Assembly: GCF_009928425.1 (NCBI RefSeq)
Contig: NZ_JAABNS010000001.1
Coordinates: forward strand, 2,046,001 to 2,110,000
Length of the DNA: 64,000 nt
From: Pseudarthrobacter sp. ATCC 49987
GTDB taxonomy: Bacteria; Actinomycetota; Actinomycetes; Actinomycetales; Micrococcaceae
Reading direction: 5' to 3'
Shown: one piece after another, positions 1-9,225 of the stretch
Numbering within the stretch: position 1 is the stretch's first letter
Layout of the letters: every line of letters starts with the position of its first letter
Notes under the pieces: generated by a model
The model's database searches: none
What the model was told of the DNA's origin: nothing
Seen by the model: only the letters and a program-made list of their open reading frames with translations
Made by a program: the position numbers and the translations under genes

Positions 1-224
1 GTGGCGTGCTGCGCGGCGAAGATGATGTCGCCTTCGTTTTCGCGGTCCTCGTTGTCCACCACCAGGACGGGACGGCCGGCGGCGATGGCGCGGACGGCGT
101 CCTCAATGAGGTCGAGCCCGGCCGGCGGAATGACGGGCGCGGAGACGAGCTCCGCGGGCAGGGCAGCGTCGGCGGAGTTGGTGAGGAGGGGCTGACGGGC
201 AGGGATGTCCTTGACGTTGTTCAC
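1..224 (-). CDS. ribBA: 3,4-dihydroxy-2-butanone-4-phosphate synthase / GTP cyclohydrolase II, N-terminal part
   Basis: Only the first 74 codons are in the window; the gene runs off the left edge. After a variable leader of about 40 residues the translation reaches [16 protein letters not shown], the RibB signature containing the acidic metal- and substrate-binding residues. RibB converts ribulose-5-phosphate to the four-carbon riboflavin precursor. In most actinobacteria it is fused to the GTP cyclohydrolase II domain RibA; that half is not visible here, so ribBA rather than ribB is an inference. The GTG start overlaps the ribE stop as GTGA, and a GGAGGGGG ribosome binding site lies just upstream, so it is the third gene of the rib operon. 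Confidence 0.88.
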   Translation of the reverse strand, partial: MNNVKDIPARQPLLTNSADAALPAELVSAPVIPPAGLDLIEDAVRAIAAGRPVLVVDNEDRENEGDIIFAAQHA

Positions 225-877
225 GCTGTTGCCCCCTCCGCGCCTACTGCTGCTCCCCCGGCTGCCGCACCTGAAAATGCGAGCAGGCGCTCAGTGTACT
301 TCGCGAGGACGTCCACTTCGAGGTTTACGTGGCTGCCAAGGGCTTTCGCGCCCAGTCCGGTGTCGGCCAGTGTGGTGGGGATCAGCCCCACTTCGAACCA
401 TGGCGCCGGTTCAGGGGCCGGGCTCACGGCGGTCACGGTCAGCGATACGCCGTCGACGGCGATGGACCCCTTCTCCGCGATGTAGCGTGCCAGCCCGGCG
501 GGAATGCCGAAGCGGAGCCGGTCCCAGTTGCCCAGCGCCTCACGCTCGAGCAGCTGCCCGACGCCGTCGACGTGGCCCTGGACGACGTGCCCGTCAAGCC
601 GGCCGCCGGCCGGAACACAGCGTTCCAGGTTGACAGGGTCCCCGGCGGCGAGTTCGCCGATGGTGCTGCGGGTGAGGGTCTCGCCCATCACGTCGACGCT
701 GAAGTCCTTGCCGTCGATCTCGGTGGCTGTGAGGCAGACGCCGTTGACGGCGATGGAGCCGCCGAGGGCCAGTCCCTCGGTGCTGCCGGGCGCGTGGAGC
801 CGGACGGTGGCGCTGATGTCGCCGTTGCGTTCAACGGACAACACCTTTCCCTGCTCGGCGATAATTCCGGTAAACAT
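221..877 (-). CDS. ribE: Riboflavin synthase, alpha subunit
   Basis: A protein of 218 residues that dismutates two molecules of 6,7-dimethyl-8-ribityllumazine to riboflavin in the last step of the pathway. The N-terminus MFTGIIAE is diagnostic. The two lumazine-binding barrels are visible as an internal repeat: [10 protein letters not shown] and [10 protein letters not shown] in the first, VDGVSLTV and the C-terminal [10 protein letters not shown] in the second. The ATG at 877 was chosen over a longer reading frame because it gives the family N-terminus and follows a GGAGG site. The ribD stop and this start share one base (TGATG), implying translational coupling. The Ala/Gly-rich tail is longer than in enteric homologues. 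Confidence 0.95.
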   Translation of the reverse strand: MFTGIIAEQGKVLSVERNGDISATVRLHAPGSTEGLALGGSIAVNGVCLTATEIDGKDFSVDVMGETLTRSTIGELAAGDPVNLERCVPAGGRLDGHVVQGHVDGVGQLLEREALGNWDRLRFGIPAGLARYIAEKGSIAVDGVSLTVTAVSPAPEPAPWFEVGLIPTTLADTGLGAKALGSHVNLEVDVLAKYTERLLAFSGAAAGGAAVGAEGATA

Positions 878-2076
878 CAATTGCCTCCTGCGGCGGTTTC
901 CGCGGCTGTGCGGAGCGGGGTTGAATCGGCTGAAGTGTTGCTGGCGGCCGGCGGGCGTGTCAGGGCGGGGTGTGTCAGGGTGGGGCGCAGATGCAGCCGC
1001 AGGTCCCGGCCGAGCAGCTGGACCGCCCCGCCGGACGCGGCATCCCATTCCCACTGCTGGGCATCGGCCAGGGTGGTGATGCCGAGGTCCTCCAGTGCCG
1101 GGGTTCCGGACCCAAGCAGGGTCGGGGCGAGGTAGACGATGAGTTCGTCCACCAGCCCGGCGGCGAGGAACGCGCTCAGGATCCGGGAGCCGCCTTCGAC
1201 CATGAGGTGGCGGACTCCGGCAGAGAACAGCTCCTCCAGCGCTTCCCGCGGATCACGCGTGGGCAGGTGGAGGACTTTGCCGTCGTCGCCGTTGATCGCG
1301 GCGCCTTCGGGGATCCCCCGGTAGCCCATCACGACGCGCAACGGCTGGCGGGCGGCCGGTTCGCCGTCGGCACCGCGGGCCGTGAGGCGCGGATTGTCGA
1401 CCAGGACGGTCTGGGTGCCGACGAGGATGGCGTCGATCCGACCGCGCAGGGCGTGGTTGTCGGCGAGCGATTCGGGGCTGGAGATCCATTGGCTGGTGCC
1501 GTCGCTGGCTGCGATTCGGCTGTCGAGGGTCTGGGCGATATGCAGGGTGACGAAAGGCCGCGAGTCCGCAACGGCGTCGAACCAGCGCCGGTTCAGGTCC
1601 AGCGCGGCTTCGGCGCCGAGTCCGGACCGGACGCGGACTCCTGCGGCGCGCAGGGTGGCCGCGCCGCCGGCCGCCGGATCGTGCGGATCGTGCGGATCGT
1701 CAACCGCGTAGACGACGTCCGCAATGCCGGCCTCGATGATCGCCTGCGCGCAGGGACCCGTGCGTCCACAGTGGTTGCACGGTTCCAGCGTGACCACCAT
1801 GGTGGTGCCGTTGAGGTCCTGGCCGGCGGCCCTGGCCTGGTCAATGGCGTCGGCTTCCGCGTGGGCGGTGCCGGCTCCGCGGTGGAAGCCCGTGATGATC
1901 GGGGTGCCGTGAGCGTCGATGACGACGGCGCCAACCAGCGGGTTCGCGCCGCGCGGCCCCTGCAGGGCTGCTGCGAGGGCGGAGTCCATGGCGGCGACCT
2001 CGGCTGTGCTGAAACCGGCCGCTGTCAGGGCTGCGGCGTCATCTGCCGTCGCGTGGGGGGAGTGTCTGAGGCTCAT
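877..2076 (-). CDS. ribD: Bifunctional diaminohydroxyphosphoribosylaminopyrimidine deaminase / 5-amino-6-(5-phosphoribosylamino)uracil reductase
   Basis: A protein of 399 residues carrying out the deamination and reduction steps of riboflavin synthesis. The N-terminal deaminase has the zinc site H72-A-E74 (catalytic Glu74) and C100-x8-C109 in PCNHCGRTGPC. The C-terminal reductase shows TLDSRIA and VEGGSRILSAFL. The in-frame GTG/ATG codons up to 2124 would add a His-rich leader without a ribosome binding site. The ATG at 2076 is preferred because the stop of an upstream leader ORF overlaps it as TGATG. It is the first enzyme gene behind the FMN riboswitch. A Pro/Thr/Ala-rich tail of about 25 residues follows the reductase. 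Confidence 0.92.
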   Translation of the reverse strand: MSLRHSPHATADDAAALTAAGFSTAEVAAMDSALAAALQGPRGANPLVGAVVIDAHGTPIITGFHRGAGTAHAEADAIDQARAAGQDLNGTTMVVTLEPCNHCGRTGPCAQAIIEAGIADVVYAVDDPHDPHDPAAGGAATLRAAGVRVRSGLGAEAALDLNRRWFDAVADSRPFVTLHIAQTLDSRIAASDGTSQWISSPESLADNHALRGRIDAILVGTQTVLVDNPRLTARGADGEPAARQPLRVVMGYRGIPEGAAINGDDGKVLHLPTRDPREALEELFSAGVRHLMVEGGSRILSAFLAAGLVDELIVYLAPTLLGSGTPALEDLGITTLADAQQWEWDAASGGAVQLLGRDLRLHLRPTLTHPALTRPPAASNTSADSTPLRTAAETAAGGN

Positions 2077-2138
2077 CAACCTGCCACCGGGCTTTCGAAG
2101 ACCGTGGTGGTGGTGAAGAGCCATCGCAGAGAGTTCAT
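2076..2138 (-). CDS. Short leader ORF between FMN riboswitch and ribD (20 residues)
   Basis: An ORF of 20 codons plus stop, beginning MNSLRWLF and followed by four threonines, with a strong AGGGAAGGA ribosome binding site. Its TGA overlaps the ribD ATG as TGATG, so ribosomes finishing the leader are positioned to start ribD. It is seen directly in the sequence. That it is translated and regulates ribD is inference. Its tight placement, the good ribosome binding site and the lack of a good site for ribD itself all argue that it is real. The short length means it could still be coincidental. Confidence 0.55.
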   Translation of the reverse strand: MNSLRWLFTTTTVFESPVAG

Positions 2139-2201
2139 GTGTGTGTCGTTCCTTCCCTCAAAAGCCGCGATGGCTCCGGGGGTATACGACAGCGAACTTC
2201 C

Positions 2202-2222
2202 GCGGCGCCGTAAGGGCGCCGC
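2202..2222 (-). promoter_or_regulatory. GC-rich hairpin downstream of the FMN aptamer
   Basis: A perfect 8-bp stem GCGGCGCC / GGCGCCGC with a 5-nt loop lies between the aptamer and the leader ORF. There is no U tract, so it is not a classical intrinsic terminator. It may be part of the expression platform, acting on translation or Rho access. Confidence 0.45.
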
Positions 2223-2234
2223 AGTAACAGCTGT

Positions 2235-2381
2235 ACGTGCTTCTCTCATCCAGACTTTAACTGTCGGTACCGGAGTTCCACCGGTTCAACCGTCTGCCGG
2301 CATTCTTCCCGAGGGAAGCGCCGGCGCGCGGGTCGCGGACTATAACCGCCGGTTCGGACTTACACCGACCCCGGAGCACGT
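2235..2381 (-). promoter_or_regulatory. FMN riboswitch (RFN element)
   Basis: On the minus strand the closing stem ACGTGC (2381-2376) pairs with GCACGT (2240-2235). Between them are the conserved aptamer segments GTCGGTGTAAGTCCG, ACCGGCGGTTATAGTCCGCG, GGTGGAACTCCG, ACCGACAGTTAAAGTC and GGATGAGAGAAGC, in the order of the RFN consensus. The variable stem is the long GC-rich insert in the middle. It precedes ribD-ribE-ribBA, so FMN is expected to switch the operon off. Confidence 0.95.
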
Positions 2382-2498
2382 ATGTGTCTTGCTATTCTGG
2401 CACAACCGCCGGGTAGCTTTGGCTATTCCCGGGGGCTGGATGTTACGGAGTGCGTCATTTTCGCCCTGCCGTGCCGGCCGCCCGGCCCTCCAGCGCGA

Positions 2499-3155
2499 CT
2501 AGCGCTGGCCGGCCGCGCGAAGCCGTTCGATGGCCTCGGCCGGATCCTCCGCACCGTAGACGGCGGACCCGGCCACGAAGACGTTGGCCCCGGCGTCGGC
2601 GGCACGCCAGATGGTGTCCTCGGTGATGCCGCCGTCGACCTGCAGTGCCACGTCCAGCCCGGAGGCGTCGATAGCGGCGCGGGCCCGGCGGATCTTGGGA
2701 AGCGTGAGGTCGAGGAATTCCTGGCCGCCGAAGCCCGGCTCCACCGTCATGATCAGCAACATGTCGATCTCGCCGAGCATGTCCAGGAAGGGTTCCACGC
2801 CGCTGCCCGGCCGCAGCGCCAGCCCCGCTTTGGCCCCGAGTGCGCGCAGCTCGCGCGCGAGCTTGATCGGCGCGATCGATGCCTCGGCGTGGAACGTCAC
2901 GGAGGCCAAACCCGCCTCGGCGTAGGCCGGCGCCCACCGGTCCGCGTGCTCGATCATCAGGTGGGCGTCCAACGGCACCGGGCTGATCTCCTGCAGCCGT
3001 GCGACGACCGGCAGCCCCAGCGAGAGGTTGGGGACGAAGTGGTTGTCCATGACGTCGACGTGGACCGCATCGGCGGTGCTGATTCTTTGCAGTTCGGCTT
3101 CGAGGTTGGCGAAGTCGGCGGAGAGAATGCTCGGGTTGATACAGCACTTGGCCAT
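2499..3155 (-). CDS. rpe: Ribulose-phosphate 3-epimerase
   Basis: A protein of 218 residues, normal for the family. It interconverts ribulose-5-phosphate and xylulose-5-phosphate in the pentose phosphate pathway. TIM-barrel signatures are [14 protein letters not shown] at the N-terminus, [16 protein letters not shown] (metal-binding Asp), DAHLMIEH, the [10 protein letters not shown] phosphate loop and LQVDGGI. The ATG at 3155 has AAGGA at good spacing. It lies between rsmB and the riboflavin operon on the same strand. Its product pool, ribulose-5-phosphate, is the RibB substrate, but the riboswitch lies downstream of rpe, so rpe is not under FMN control. Confidence 0.96.
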   Translation of the reverse strand: MAKCCINPSILSADFANLEAELQRISTADAVHVDVMDNHFVPNLSLGLPVVARLQEISPVPLDAHLMIEHADRWAPAYAEAGLASVTFHAEASIAPIKLARELRALGAKAGLALRPGSGVEPFLDMLGEIDMLLIMTVEPGFGGQEFLDLTLPKIRRARAAIDASGLDVALQVDGGITEDTIWRAADAGANVFVAGSAVYGAEDPAEAIERLRAAGQR

Positions 3156-3247
3156 GTGGAATTCCTTGTCGTTCTGCTGAGATGTCCTGTTGAAGGCACA
3201 GTCTTCTTGGAGGCTCGGGCGTCCAGTGACCCAGTATTCCCTGCTGG

Positions 3248-4855
3248 TCAGGCCTTTTTGTGGATGAGCGCCAGGAACATGGCGTCTGTGCGGTGAACAT
3301 GCGGCCAGAGCTGGGCGGTGAGTTCGTGTCCCGCGTCGAGGTGGCCGGTGAGGCTGACACTGTCCAGCACCGCACCGGCGTCGAGCAGCTCAAGGTCGTC
3401 GCGCTTGCGCAGCACATCGCTCACGACGGCGGTTGTCTCCGCCGGGTGCGGCGAGCAGGTCACGTAGGCCACCACGCCGCCGGGCTTGACGGCTGCCAGC
3501 GCGGACTTGAGCAACTCGCGCTGGAGCGGGCCGAGGTCCGTGAGGTCCTTGGGGGTGCGGCGCCAGCGTGACTCCGGACGGCGGCGCAGGGCGCCGAGCC
3601 CGGTGCACGGCGCATCGACGAGAACCCGGTCGAAACTCTCCGGCATCTCGGTGCCCACCTCGCGGCCGTCGCCGGTCCGCACATGCCAGACCTCGTGCGG
3701 CACCGCGGCGAGGGCCTGCCGGACAAGTTTGGCGCGGTGCGGTGCTGGTTCGTTGGCCAGCAGGGTGGCGCCGTGTTCCCGGGCGAGGGCTCCGAGCAGG
3801 GCCGCCTTGCCGCCGGGGCCGGCGCACATATCCAGCCAGCGTTCGGCTGCCTGTTCCTTGCCGCTGACGCCGCCAGTCACCTTAGTGCCGCCGCCAAGGT
3901 CGACGGCGGCCAGGGCACGGGCGACGAGCTGGGAGCCGACGTCCTGGACGCGGGTGGTGCCTTCGCGGACGGAAGCGAGCCGGCCGAGGTCACCGCCGCT
4001 GGAGAGTGCCGAGCCTTCGACGAGTTCGCCGGGCGTGGCACCGCCTTCCAGGGCCTCGTCCAGGCTGCCAAGCCCGGGCAGGGCCACGAGGTTGACCACG
4101 GGTGCGGCGTTGTCCGCTTCGAGGAGGTCACTGATTTCGCTGACCGGACGCCCGTGGGCCACGAGGGACTGCCGGAGGGCTCGGACAATCCACTCAGGGT
4201 GGGCGTAGCGGATGGCGGCTTTTTTGGTTTCGTCGGTCTCGTCGCTGAGCAGGAGTTCCAGCCACTCCTCGAGGGTGCGGGCGGACACCTTGCGCAGCAC
4301 GGCGTTGATGAGCGTGGACGGCCCGGCGCCAATCACGGCCCGGGCCAGGCCGACGGTCTGGTCCAGGGCGGCGTGGGCGGGGACGCGCATGGCCAGTAAC
4401 TGGTGGGCGCCGATTCTCAGCGCGTCGAGGATGGCCGGGTCGAGCTGGTCCAGGGGCCGGTCCACGCAGCGGGCCAGGATCGCGTCGTAGGTGCCCTGGC
4501 CGCGCAGTGCCCCGTAGCTGAGCTCCGTGGCGAAGCCGGCGTCGCGCTTGTCCAGGCCGTGGTGGCGGATCCGGGCGGGCAGGACGAGGTTGGCGTACGC
4601 GTCCTCGGCCGCGACGGCGCGCAGGACTTCGAAAGCAACGAGACGGGCAGGGTCGGCCCGACGGGTGCGCTGGGAAGGCGCGTTCTCGGTGAAACCGCGC
4701 TGCGGCCCGCGGTTGCGCTCCCGGCCCTGCGCGTTCCGGTTGCTTCCGTCCCGGCCGCGGCCACTCTGGCTGCCGCCCTGTCCGGCGCCGCGCTGGCCGC
4801 CTGATCCGCCGCGCTGGGGGCCGTTGCCCCGGCCGCTCGTCCCGGACTCACTCAT
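3248..4855 (-). CDS. rsmB: 16S rRNA m5C967 methyltransferase (RsmB/Sun family)
   Basis: A protein of 535 residues. The first 60 or so are Gly/Arg/Gln-rich and look disordered; next comes a NusB-like RNA-binding domain (roughly 65-210), then the SAM-dependent methyltransferase domain. Motifs include [16 protein letters not shown] (SAM), [19 protein letters not shown] and [15 protein letters not shown]; the last two carry the cysteines used for catalysis and release in m5C methyltransferases. The basic N-terminal extension is longer than in E. coli. The ATG overlaps the fmt stop as ATGA, making this the third gene of a def-fmt-rsmB translation operon. Confidence 0.93.
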   Translation of the reverse strand: MSESGTSGRGNGPQRGGSGGQRGAGQGGSQSGRGRDGSNRNAQGRERNRGPQRGFTENAPSQRTRRADPARLVAFEVLRAVAAEDAYANLVLPARIRHHGLDKRDAGFATELSYGALRGQGTYDAILARCVDRPLDQLDPAILDALRIGAHQLLAMRVPAHAALDQTVGLARAVIGAGPSTLINAVLRKVSARTLEEWLELLLSDETDETKKAAIRYAHPEWIVRALRQSLVAHGRPVSEISDLLEADNAAPVVNLVALPGLGSLDEALEGGATPGELVEGSALSSGGDLGRLASVREGTTRVQDVGSQLVARALAAVDLGGGTKVTGGVSGKEQAAERWLDMCAGPGGKAALLGALAREHGATLLANEPAPHRAKLVRQALAAVPHEVWHVRTGDGREVGTEMPESFDRVLVDAPCTGLGALRRRPESRWRRTPKDLTDLGPLQRELLKSALAAVKPGGVVAYVTCSPHPAETTAVVSDVLRKRDDLELLDAGAVLDSVSLTGHLDAGHELTAQLWPHVHRTDAMFLALIHKKA

Positions 4856-5772
4856 TCGAATACCACGCTTTCAAGTGTTGCCTGTCCGCGCGCCCAGTCG
4901 GCGGCGGTCATCATTTTTTTGCCCGAAGGCTGGATCCGGGTGAGTTCGACCGGGTGTGAGCCGGTTCCCGCCAGCACGCTCTTGCCCTCCAGTGCCACGT
5001 GACCGGGGGGCAGCGCCGGTCCCCCGGGCCGCAGGATCACCGGTTCCAGCTTGATCCGCTGGCCGTCAAGGGTGGTCCAGGCGCCGGGCTCGGGGGTGAC
5101 CCCGCGGGCCCGCCGCCCAATTGCCAGGGCGGGCTGCTGCCAGTCGAGCCGGCCGTCCTCGAGGGTGAGTTTGGGGGCAATGCTGACATCGCCCTGCTGC
5201 GGTACGGCGGCGGCCCGGCCGGCGTCGACCGCGGACAGGGTCTGGGTCAGGAGGAGGGCGCCGCTGTGCGACAGCCGCTCGAGCAGGGCACCGGCGGTGT
5301 CATCGGGCCGGACGGCCTCGGTCAGGGTGCCGAACACCGGGCCGGTGTCCAGTCCCTCCTCGAGCAGGAAGGTGACAGCCCCGGTGACGTCGTCGCCGGC
5401 GATCAGGGACCGTTGCACGGGCGCCGCGCCGCGCCAGGCCGGCAGCAGCGAGAAGTGCAGGTTGATCCAGCCATGGCGGGGAACGTCCAGGGCCGGCCGG
5501 GGAATGAGCCCGCCGTACGCCACGATTGCGGCGACGTCGGGGGCGGCGGCCGCGATCTGCTCTGTCACCGAGGCATCCACCTTGGAGGCGTGGATGACGT
5601 TGATGCCCAGTTCCTCGGCGCGGGCAGCAACGGGCGACGGTGTCAGCACTCGTTTGCGTCCGAGCGGCGCGTCCGGTCGGGTAAGGACGGCGACGACGTC
5701 GAATCCTGCCGCCACGAGCGCGTCGAGCGACGGCACTGCTACAGCCGGCGTTCCTGCGAAGAGAACCCTCAC
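4852..5772 (-). CDS. fmt: Methionyl-tRNA formyltransferase
   Basis: A protein of 306 residues that formylates initiator Met-tRNA with 10-formyl-THF. MRVLFAGTPAVAVPSL begins the Rossmann formyltransferase domain. INLHFSLLPAWRGAAPVQRSL carries the catalytic Asn/His region, followed by GAVTFLLEEGLDTGPV. The C-terminal tRNA-binding OB-like domain begins near residue 205. The GTG start overlaps the def stop as GTGA and its own stop overlaps rsmB. Pairing with def is the classic arrangement, since the two enzymes add and remove the formyl group. Confidence 0.96.
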   Translation of the reverse strand: MRVLFAGTPAVAVPSLDALVAAGFDVVAVLTRPDAPLGRKRVLTPSPVAARAEELGINVIHASKVDASVTEQIAAAAPDVAAIVAYGGLIPRPALDVPRHGWINLHFSLLPAWRGAAPVQRSLIAGDDVTGAVTFLLEEGLDTGPVFGTLTEAVRPDDTAGALLERLSHSGALLLTQTLSAVDAGRAAAVPQQGDVSIAPKLTLEDGRLDWQQPALAIGRRARGVTPEPGAWTTLDGQRIKLEPVILRPGGPALPPGHVALEGKSVLAGTGSHPVELTRIQPSGKKMMTAADWARGQATLESVVFE

Positions 5773-6365
5773 TGGGAGTTACCGAAGGAGCCGAAGCTTC
5801 CCGAACCTGCGCTGCCGGAACCGAAACTGGTGCCGACCGTCCGGGCGCGCTTCGCCGTCGTCTGCTCGGTAATGGAGCCGTAATTGGCGTTCCGGATGGC
5901 GCGCAGCGCGGTCTTCCGGTCGTCGCCTTCCAGCCGGTCGGTGAAAAGGATGCCGTCGAGGTGGTCGGTCTCGTGCTGGAAGGCCCGCGCCAGCATGCCC
6001 TCGCCCTCTACCTCTACGGGGTTGCCGTGCAGGTCGACGCCGGTGACGCGGGTGCGCCGGTGCCGGCGGACCGGGAAGCCGAGGCCGGGGATGGAGAGGC
6101 AGCCCTCGACTTCGTCGGGCTGGAAGTCCTCGCTGTTCTCCAGCACAGGGTTGATGATGTGTCCCTCGATGCCGCCGATCCTGTACGTGAAGACGCGCTG
6201 GCTGACGCCGACCTGGGGTGCGGCCAGGCCTGCCCCGTCCACGTCCTCCATGGTTTCGGTCATGTCGGCAACGAGCTTCGCCAGCTCAGGCCCGAATTCC
6301 GTCACGGGATCGGCAACTGTGCGCAGCACAGGATCCCCGATGATGCGGATATTCAAAATGGCCAT
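5769..6365 (-). CDS. def: Peptide deformylase
   Basis: A protein of 198 residues that removes the N-formyl group from nascent proteins. All three metalloprotease motifs are present: GAGLAAPQVG (44-53), EGCLS with the metal-ligand Cys89, and HETDH (131-135) with two metal-ligand histidines and the catalytic Glu. The last 20 residues are a Gly/Ser/Phe-rich tail outside the core. The ATG at 6365 is preferred; an in-frame TTG two codons upstream is also possible, and the AAGGA site could serve either. It is the first gene of the def-fmt-rsmB set. Confidence 0.95.
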   Translation of the reverse strand: MAILNIRIIGDPVLRTVADPVTEFGPELAKLVADMTETMEDVDGAGLAAPQVGVSQRVFTYRIGGIEGHIINPVLENSEDFQPDEVEGCLSIPGLGFPVRRHRRTRVTGVDLHGNPVEVEGEGMLARAFQHETDHLDGILFTDRLEGDDRKTALRAIRNANYGSITEQTTAKRARTVGTSFGSGSAGSGSFGSFGNSQ

Positions 6366-6510
6366 GTGCAATCGGTCCTTACAGTGGGCGGCGACGGGAT
6401 CCAGTCCAGTTTAGTTGCACACCGGACCCGGGGCCGGACGGTTTCGGATTCCCGTGCCGGGGCCGGGGCGGAGGGAGTCCGGCCGTGCGTTTAATGTCGT
6501 AGCCGGTCAC

Positions 6511-6516
6511 TAGTGT
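6511..6516 (+). promoter_or_regulatory. -10 box (TAGTGT), probable leaderless start for the HNH gene
   Basis: TAGTGT fits TAnnnT and ends 6 nt before the ATG at 6523. No ribosome binding site is visible. Initiation would therefore fall on or next to the start codon. No good -35 is seen. Confidence 0.45.
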
Positions 6517-6522
6517 GGGTTT

Positions 6523-8136
6523 ATGGAAACCGTCAGGGATTTCATTGCTTTCCAGGACACAGACCGGGGCGTTGCGCCGGCCGGGCGGTCTGGTGTGGAT
6601 GATGCTCTGGCCGCGCTCCGGGAGGTGGCTTTGACGGCGGCCGGGGACGCCGCACTCTGGGGATTCCGGGAGGCCTCGGATTTCGCCGGCACGGTGGAGG
6701 AGTTCTCGCGGATCGCGGAGTATCTGCAGCTCGTCGCGGCCGGCGCCGTGGACCGGACCCGGAAGCAGGCCACGGCCGCCGGCCCGAAGGCGGGCACCTC
6801 GTGGACCACGGGCTGGCGGGAGAACCCCGGCGGCACTGACGACCCGGCCGCTGCGGATGAGCCTGCTGGTGCTGTTGATGACGGGTACCGGAACACTCCG
6901 GAGTTCCTGCGGGCGCGGCTGCGGATCGGCTCCGCGGAGGCCCGGCGCCGGTTGTCCCTCGCTGAAGGCCTGCTGCCCCGCCGGGGATTCACCGGAGAAG
7001 AGTTGCCTGCCGTGCACGGGGAGCTGGGGGCCGCCGTTGCCTCCGGCGCGGTCGGGTCCCGGTCCGCGACCATCGTCAGCCTCGCCCTGGACCGTGTCCG
7101 GCACGTCTGCGACACCGAGACCGCCGCAAGGATGGAGCACGCCCTGACCCGCACCGCCGCGGAGAACGACCCGGACTTCCTGGCCCGGGTGGCCCGGAGC
7201 TGGACCGACGCGATCGACCAGGACGGGGCCGAGCCCTCCGAAGAGCTCCTGCGCCAGCTCCAGGGCGCGTTCCTCCGCAAGCCCCGGCACGGGCTGCAGC
7301 ACCTGGAGATCTTCGCGACCGCCGAACAGTTCGAACACCTCCTGACCGTTATGAACACCGCCACCAACCCCCGCACGCCAGCCCCGGACGCCGGGGTGGA
7401 CGCTGCCGCCAGCCCCGATTCCGCAGCGGACGGTTCCGAGGCGGGCGTGGACGTCCCGCTGGACCTGCGCTCGCGGCCGCAGAAACTCCTCGACGGCCTC
7501 ATCGGTGCCTGCAAAGCAGCCCTCGCCGCCGGGACCCTGCCCGTTACGGGAGGGCTGCGCCCGCAGGTCATGGTCACCATCGACTACCGCGCCCTCCTCG
7601 CCCGGCTCAACACGCCCGGCGGAAGCCGCGACGCTCACGACGGCGCCCGGGAATGGGGTTCCGGAGATTCCTTCCACCGCGGGCAGGTCACGGCGCAGAC
7701 CGGGTCGCTGCTGTTCACCGGCCCCGTCACGGCCTCGACGGTCCGGAAGATCGCCTGCGACGCGGACATCATCCCGGTCCTCCTCGGCAGCGCAGGCCAG
7801 GTCCTGGACATCGGCCGGGCCACCCGGGTCTTCCCGCCCCACATCCGCAAAGCCCTCAGCGCCCGGGACGGCGGCTGCGCGTTTCCCGGCTGCACCATCC
7901 CCGCGCCCTGGTGCGAAGCCCACCACATCACCTACTGGTCCCGCGGCGGAACAACGGGCACGGACAACGGTGTGCTGCTCTGTTCACACCATCACCACGT
8001 GATCCACAAGGAACACTGGACCATCCAGGTCCATACCGGCATCCCGTGGTTCATCCCGCCACCACACCTTGACCCCCGCCAAAAACCCCGACGCAACCAC
8101 TACTTCCGCCCCGCCAACCTCGACACCCCCGGCTGA
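6523..8136 (+). CDS. DUF222 and HNH endonuclease signature protein
   Basis: A protein of 537 residues with the actinobacterial DUF222 domain over most of its length and a C-terminal HNH motif. The HNH part reads CAFPGCTIPAPWCEAHHITYW, then GVLLCSHHHHVIHK: zinc-ligand cysteines and the histidines of a metal-finger nuclease. A Pro/Asp/Ala-rich linker lies near residues 285-310. The family is present in many copies in Arthrobacter genomes and often tied to mobile DNA, but its biological role is not established. Nothing adjacent looks like an intron, intein or phage. It is probably expressed from a leaderless transcript. Confidence 0.88.
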   Translation: METVRDFIAFQDTDRGVAPAGRSGVDDALAALREVALTAAGDAALWGFREASDFAGTVEEFSRIAEYLQLVAAGAVDRTRKQATAAGPKAGTSWTTGWRENPGGTDDPAAADEPAGAVDDGYRNTPEFLRARLRIGSAEARRRLSLAEGLLPRRGFTGEELPAVHGELGAAVASGAVGSRSATIVSLALDRVRHVCDTETAARMEHALTRTAAENDPDFLARVARSWTDAIDQDGAEPSEELLRQLQGAFLRKPRHGLQHLEIFATAEQFEHLLTVMNTATNPRTPAPDAGVDAAASPDSAADGSEAGVDVPLDLRSRPQKLLDGLIGACKAALAAGTLPVTGGLRPQVMVTIDYRALLARLNTPGGSRDAHDGAREWGSGDSFHRGQVTAQTGSLLFTGPVTASTVRKIACDADIIPVLLGSAGQVLDIGRATRVFPPHIRKALSARDGGCAFPGCTIPAPWCEAHHITYWSRGGTTGTDNGVLLCSHHHHVIHKEHWTIQVHTGIPWFIPPPHLDPRQKPRRNHYFRPANLDTPG

Positions 8137-8217
8137 CTTTGGGCCGAAAAGTCGCAAGCGTGCGGGGACCCGCATGACAGGCGAGAGGTGCGTCGCTGAT
8201 CCCGGCCAGTGTTGGGG

Positions 8218-9066
8218 CTACCGCGTGAGTGGCGGCGGGAGGAGCGGGAGCAGGGCCGTTCCGGCTGCCGTGGTGTCGGCGGACATCTCCCAGACGCGGC
8301 GCAGCGCGCAGAACTTCCACCAGTGGTGCTTCAGGACCTCGGGGTTGGCACGCAGCGGACGGACTTCCGTCTGCCCGATCGCGACCGCCAGCAGGATCGG
8401 GGATTCGCCGTGCTGCCAGGCTTCCCACTCCCCTGCCACCGGATCCACCAGGCTTTCCTCCGCCTTCATGCCGGCCACGAGCTGCATGACCACCTTGTCA
8501 TCCAGCGGTTTGACGGTGCCATCACGGCTGGTGCCCTTGGTCTTGTAGTCGATGAGGCAGGTCCGGCCGTTGATCCTGGCGACGAGGTCCAGGGTGCCGG
8601 CGTAGCCGACGGTCTTGTTCCAGACCGTGATTTCCGGGGCGATCGGCTCCACCTGGAAGAGTTCCCACCACTCGTCGAACCGTGCCGCAAAGCCTTCTTC
8701 ACCATTGGCGGCGAGGGCCTCGCGGGTTTCCTTCATCTGGTGCGGACGGCCCAGAGCCCGCAGGGCCACCTGCTCGCAGTAGTTGTGCACCCGGTCCCCG
8801 CGCTTCGCAGCGTCGTCGCGGTAGGTCTCCGCCGCCTTGGCAGCACGGCTCACCGCCTGGCGCATCTTGGCCGGACTGCCGAGGATGCCTGGCAGGGTGG
8901 GGTCCTGGGCGAGGCTGTTGGCGCCCATGTACCCGAACCAGCCGTCCAGGCCGTGGGGCTGCTGGCCAATAACGGTGGTGATAGAGGGCACGGAGAACTG
9001 CTCCGAGGTGGAGCGTGCATACATCCGGCCGTAATCCGTGGCGTGGGCAAGAAGTGGGGCGGTCAT
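8218..9066 (-). CDS. PD-(D/E)XK nuclease-like protein
   Basis: A protein of 282 residues. The core GYAGTLDLVARINGRTCLIDYKTK shows Asp160, then Asp173 and Lys175 in the I-D-Y-K-T arrangement typical of RecB-like exonuclease folds, with an acidic residue (Glu145) upstream. The N-terminal region SVPSITTVIG resembles the start of similar actinobacterial and phage proteins. The substrate is unknown. RecB-like solitary nucleases are found in both host repair and phage recombination, and nothing adjacent decides between these. It is convergent with the HNH gene and sits beside a tRNA cluster, a common place for integrated DNA, but no integrase or attachment duplication is visible. Confidence 0.7.
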   Translation of the reverse strand: MTAPLLAHATDYGRMYARSTSEQFSVPSITTVIGQQPHGLDGWFGYMGANSLAQDPTLPGILGSPAKMRQAVSRAAKAAETYRDDAAKRGDRVHNYCEQVALRALGRPHQMKETREALAANGEEGFAARFDEWWELFQVEPIAPEITVWNKTVGYAGTLDLVARINGRTCLIDYKTKGTSRDGTVKPLDDKVVMQLVAGMKAEESLVDPVAGEWEAWQHGESPILLAVAIGQTEVRPLRANPEVLKHHWWKFCALRRVWEMSADTTAAGTALLPLLPPPLTR

Positions 9067-9153
9067 GGCAAGACTCTTTCACGGGGGTGTGACAGTGGGC
9101 ATCAACAAGAAAGGTCCGCCCCGCTGTGTGAGCGGAACGGACCATTCATTGGG

Positions 9154-9225
9154 TGGGCGATACTGGGTTCGAACCAGTGACCTCTTCGGTGTGAACGAAG
9201 CGCGCTACCACTGCGCCAATCGCCC
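9154..9225 (-). tRNA. tRNA-Val (CAC)
   Basis: A cloverleaf is readable on the minus strand. Acceptor stem GGGCGAT pairs with ATCGCCC. The D arm is GCGCAGTGGTAGCGC. The anticodon stem CTTCG/CGAAG encloses loop TTCACAC, giving CAC. The T arm contains GGTTCGAACCC. CCA is not encoded; the acceptor is followed by ACCC. Confidence 0.95.

Noticed and set aside
6379..7926. An open frame of 515 codons on the minus strand opposite the HNH gene
   Set aside because: No domain, biased composition; the DUF222/HNH protein explains the region.
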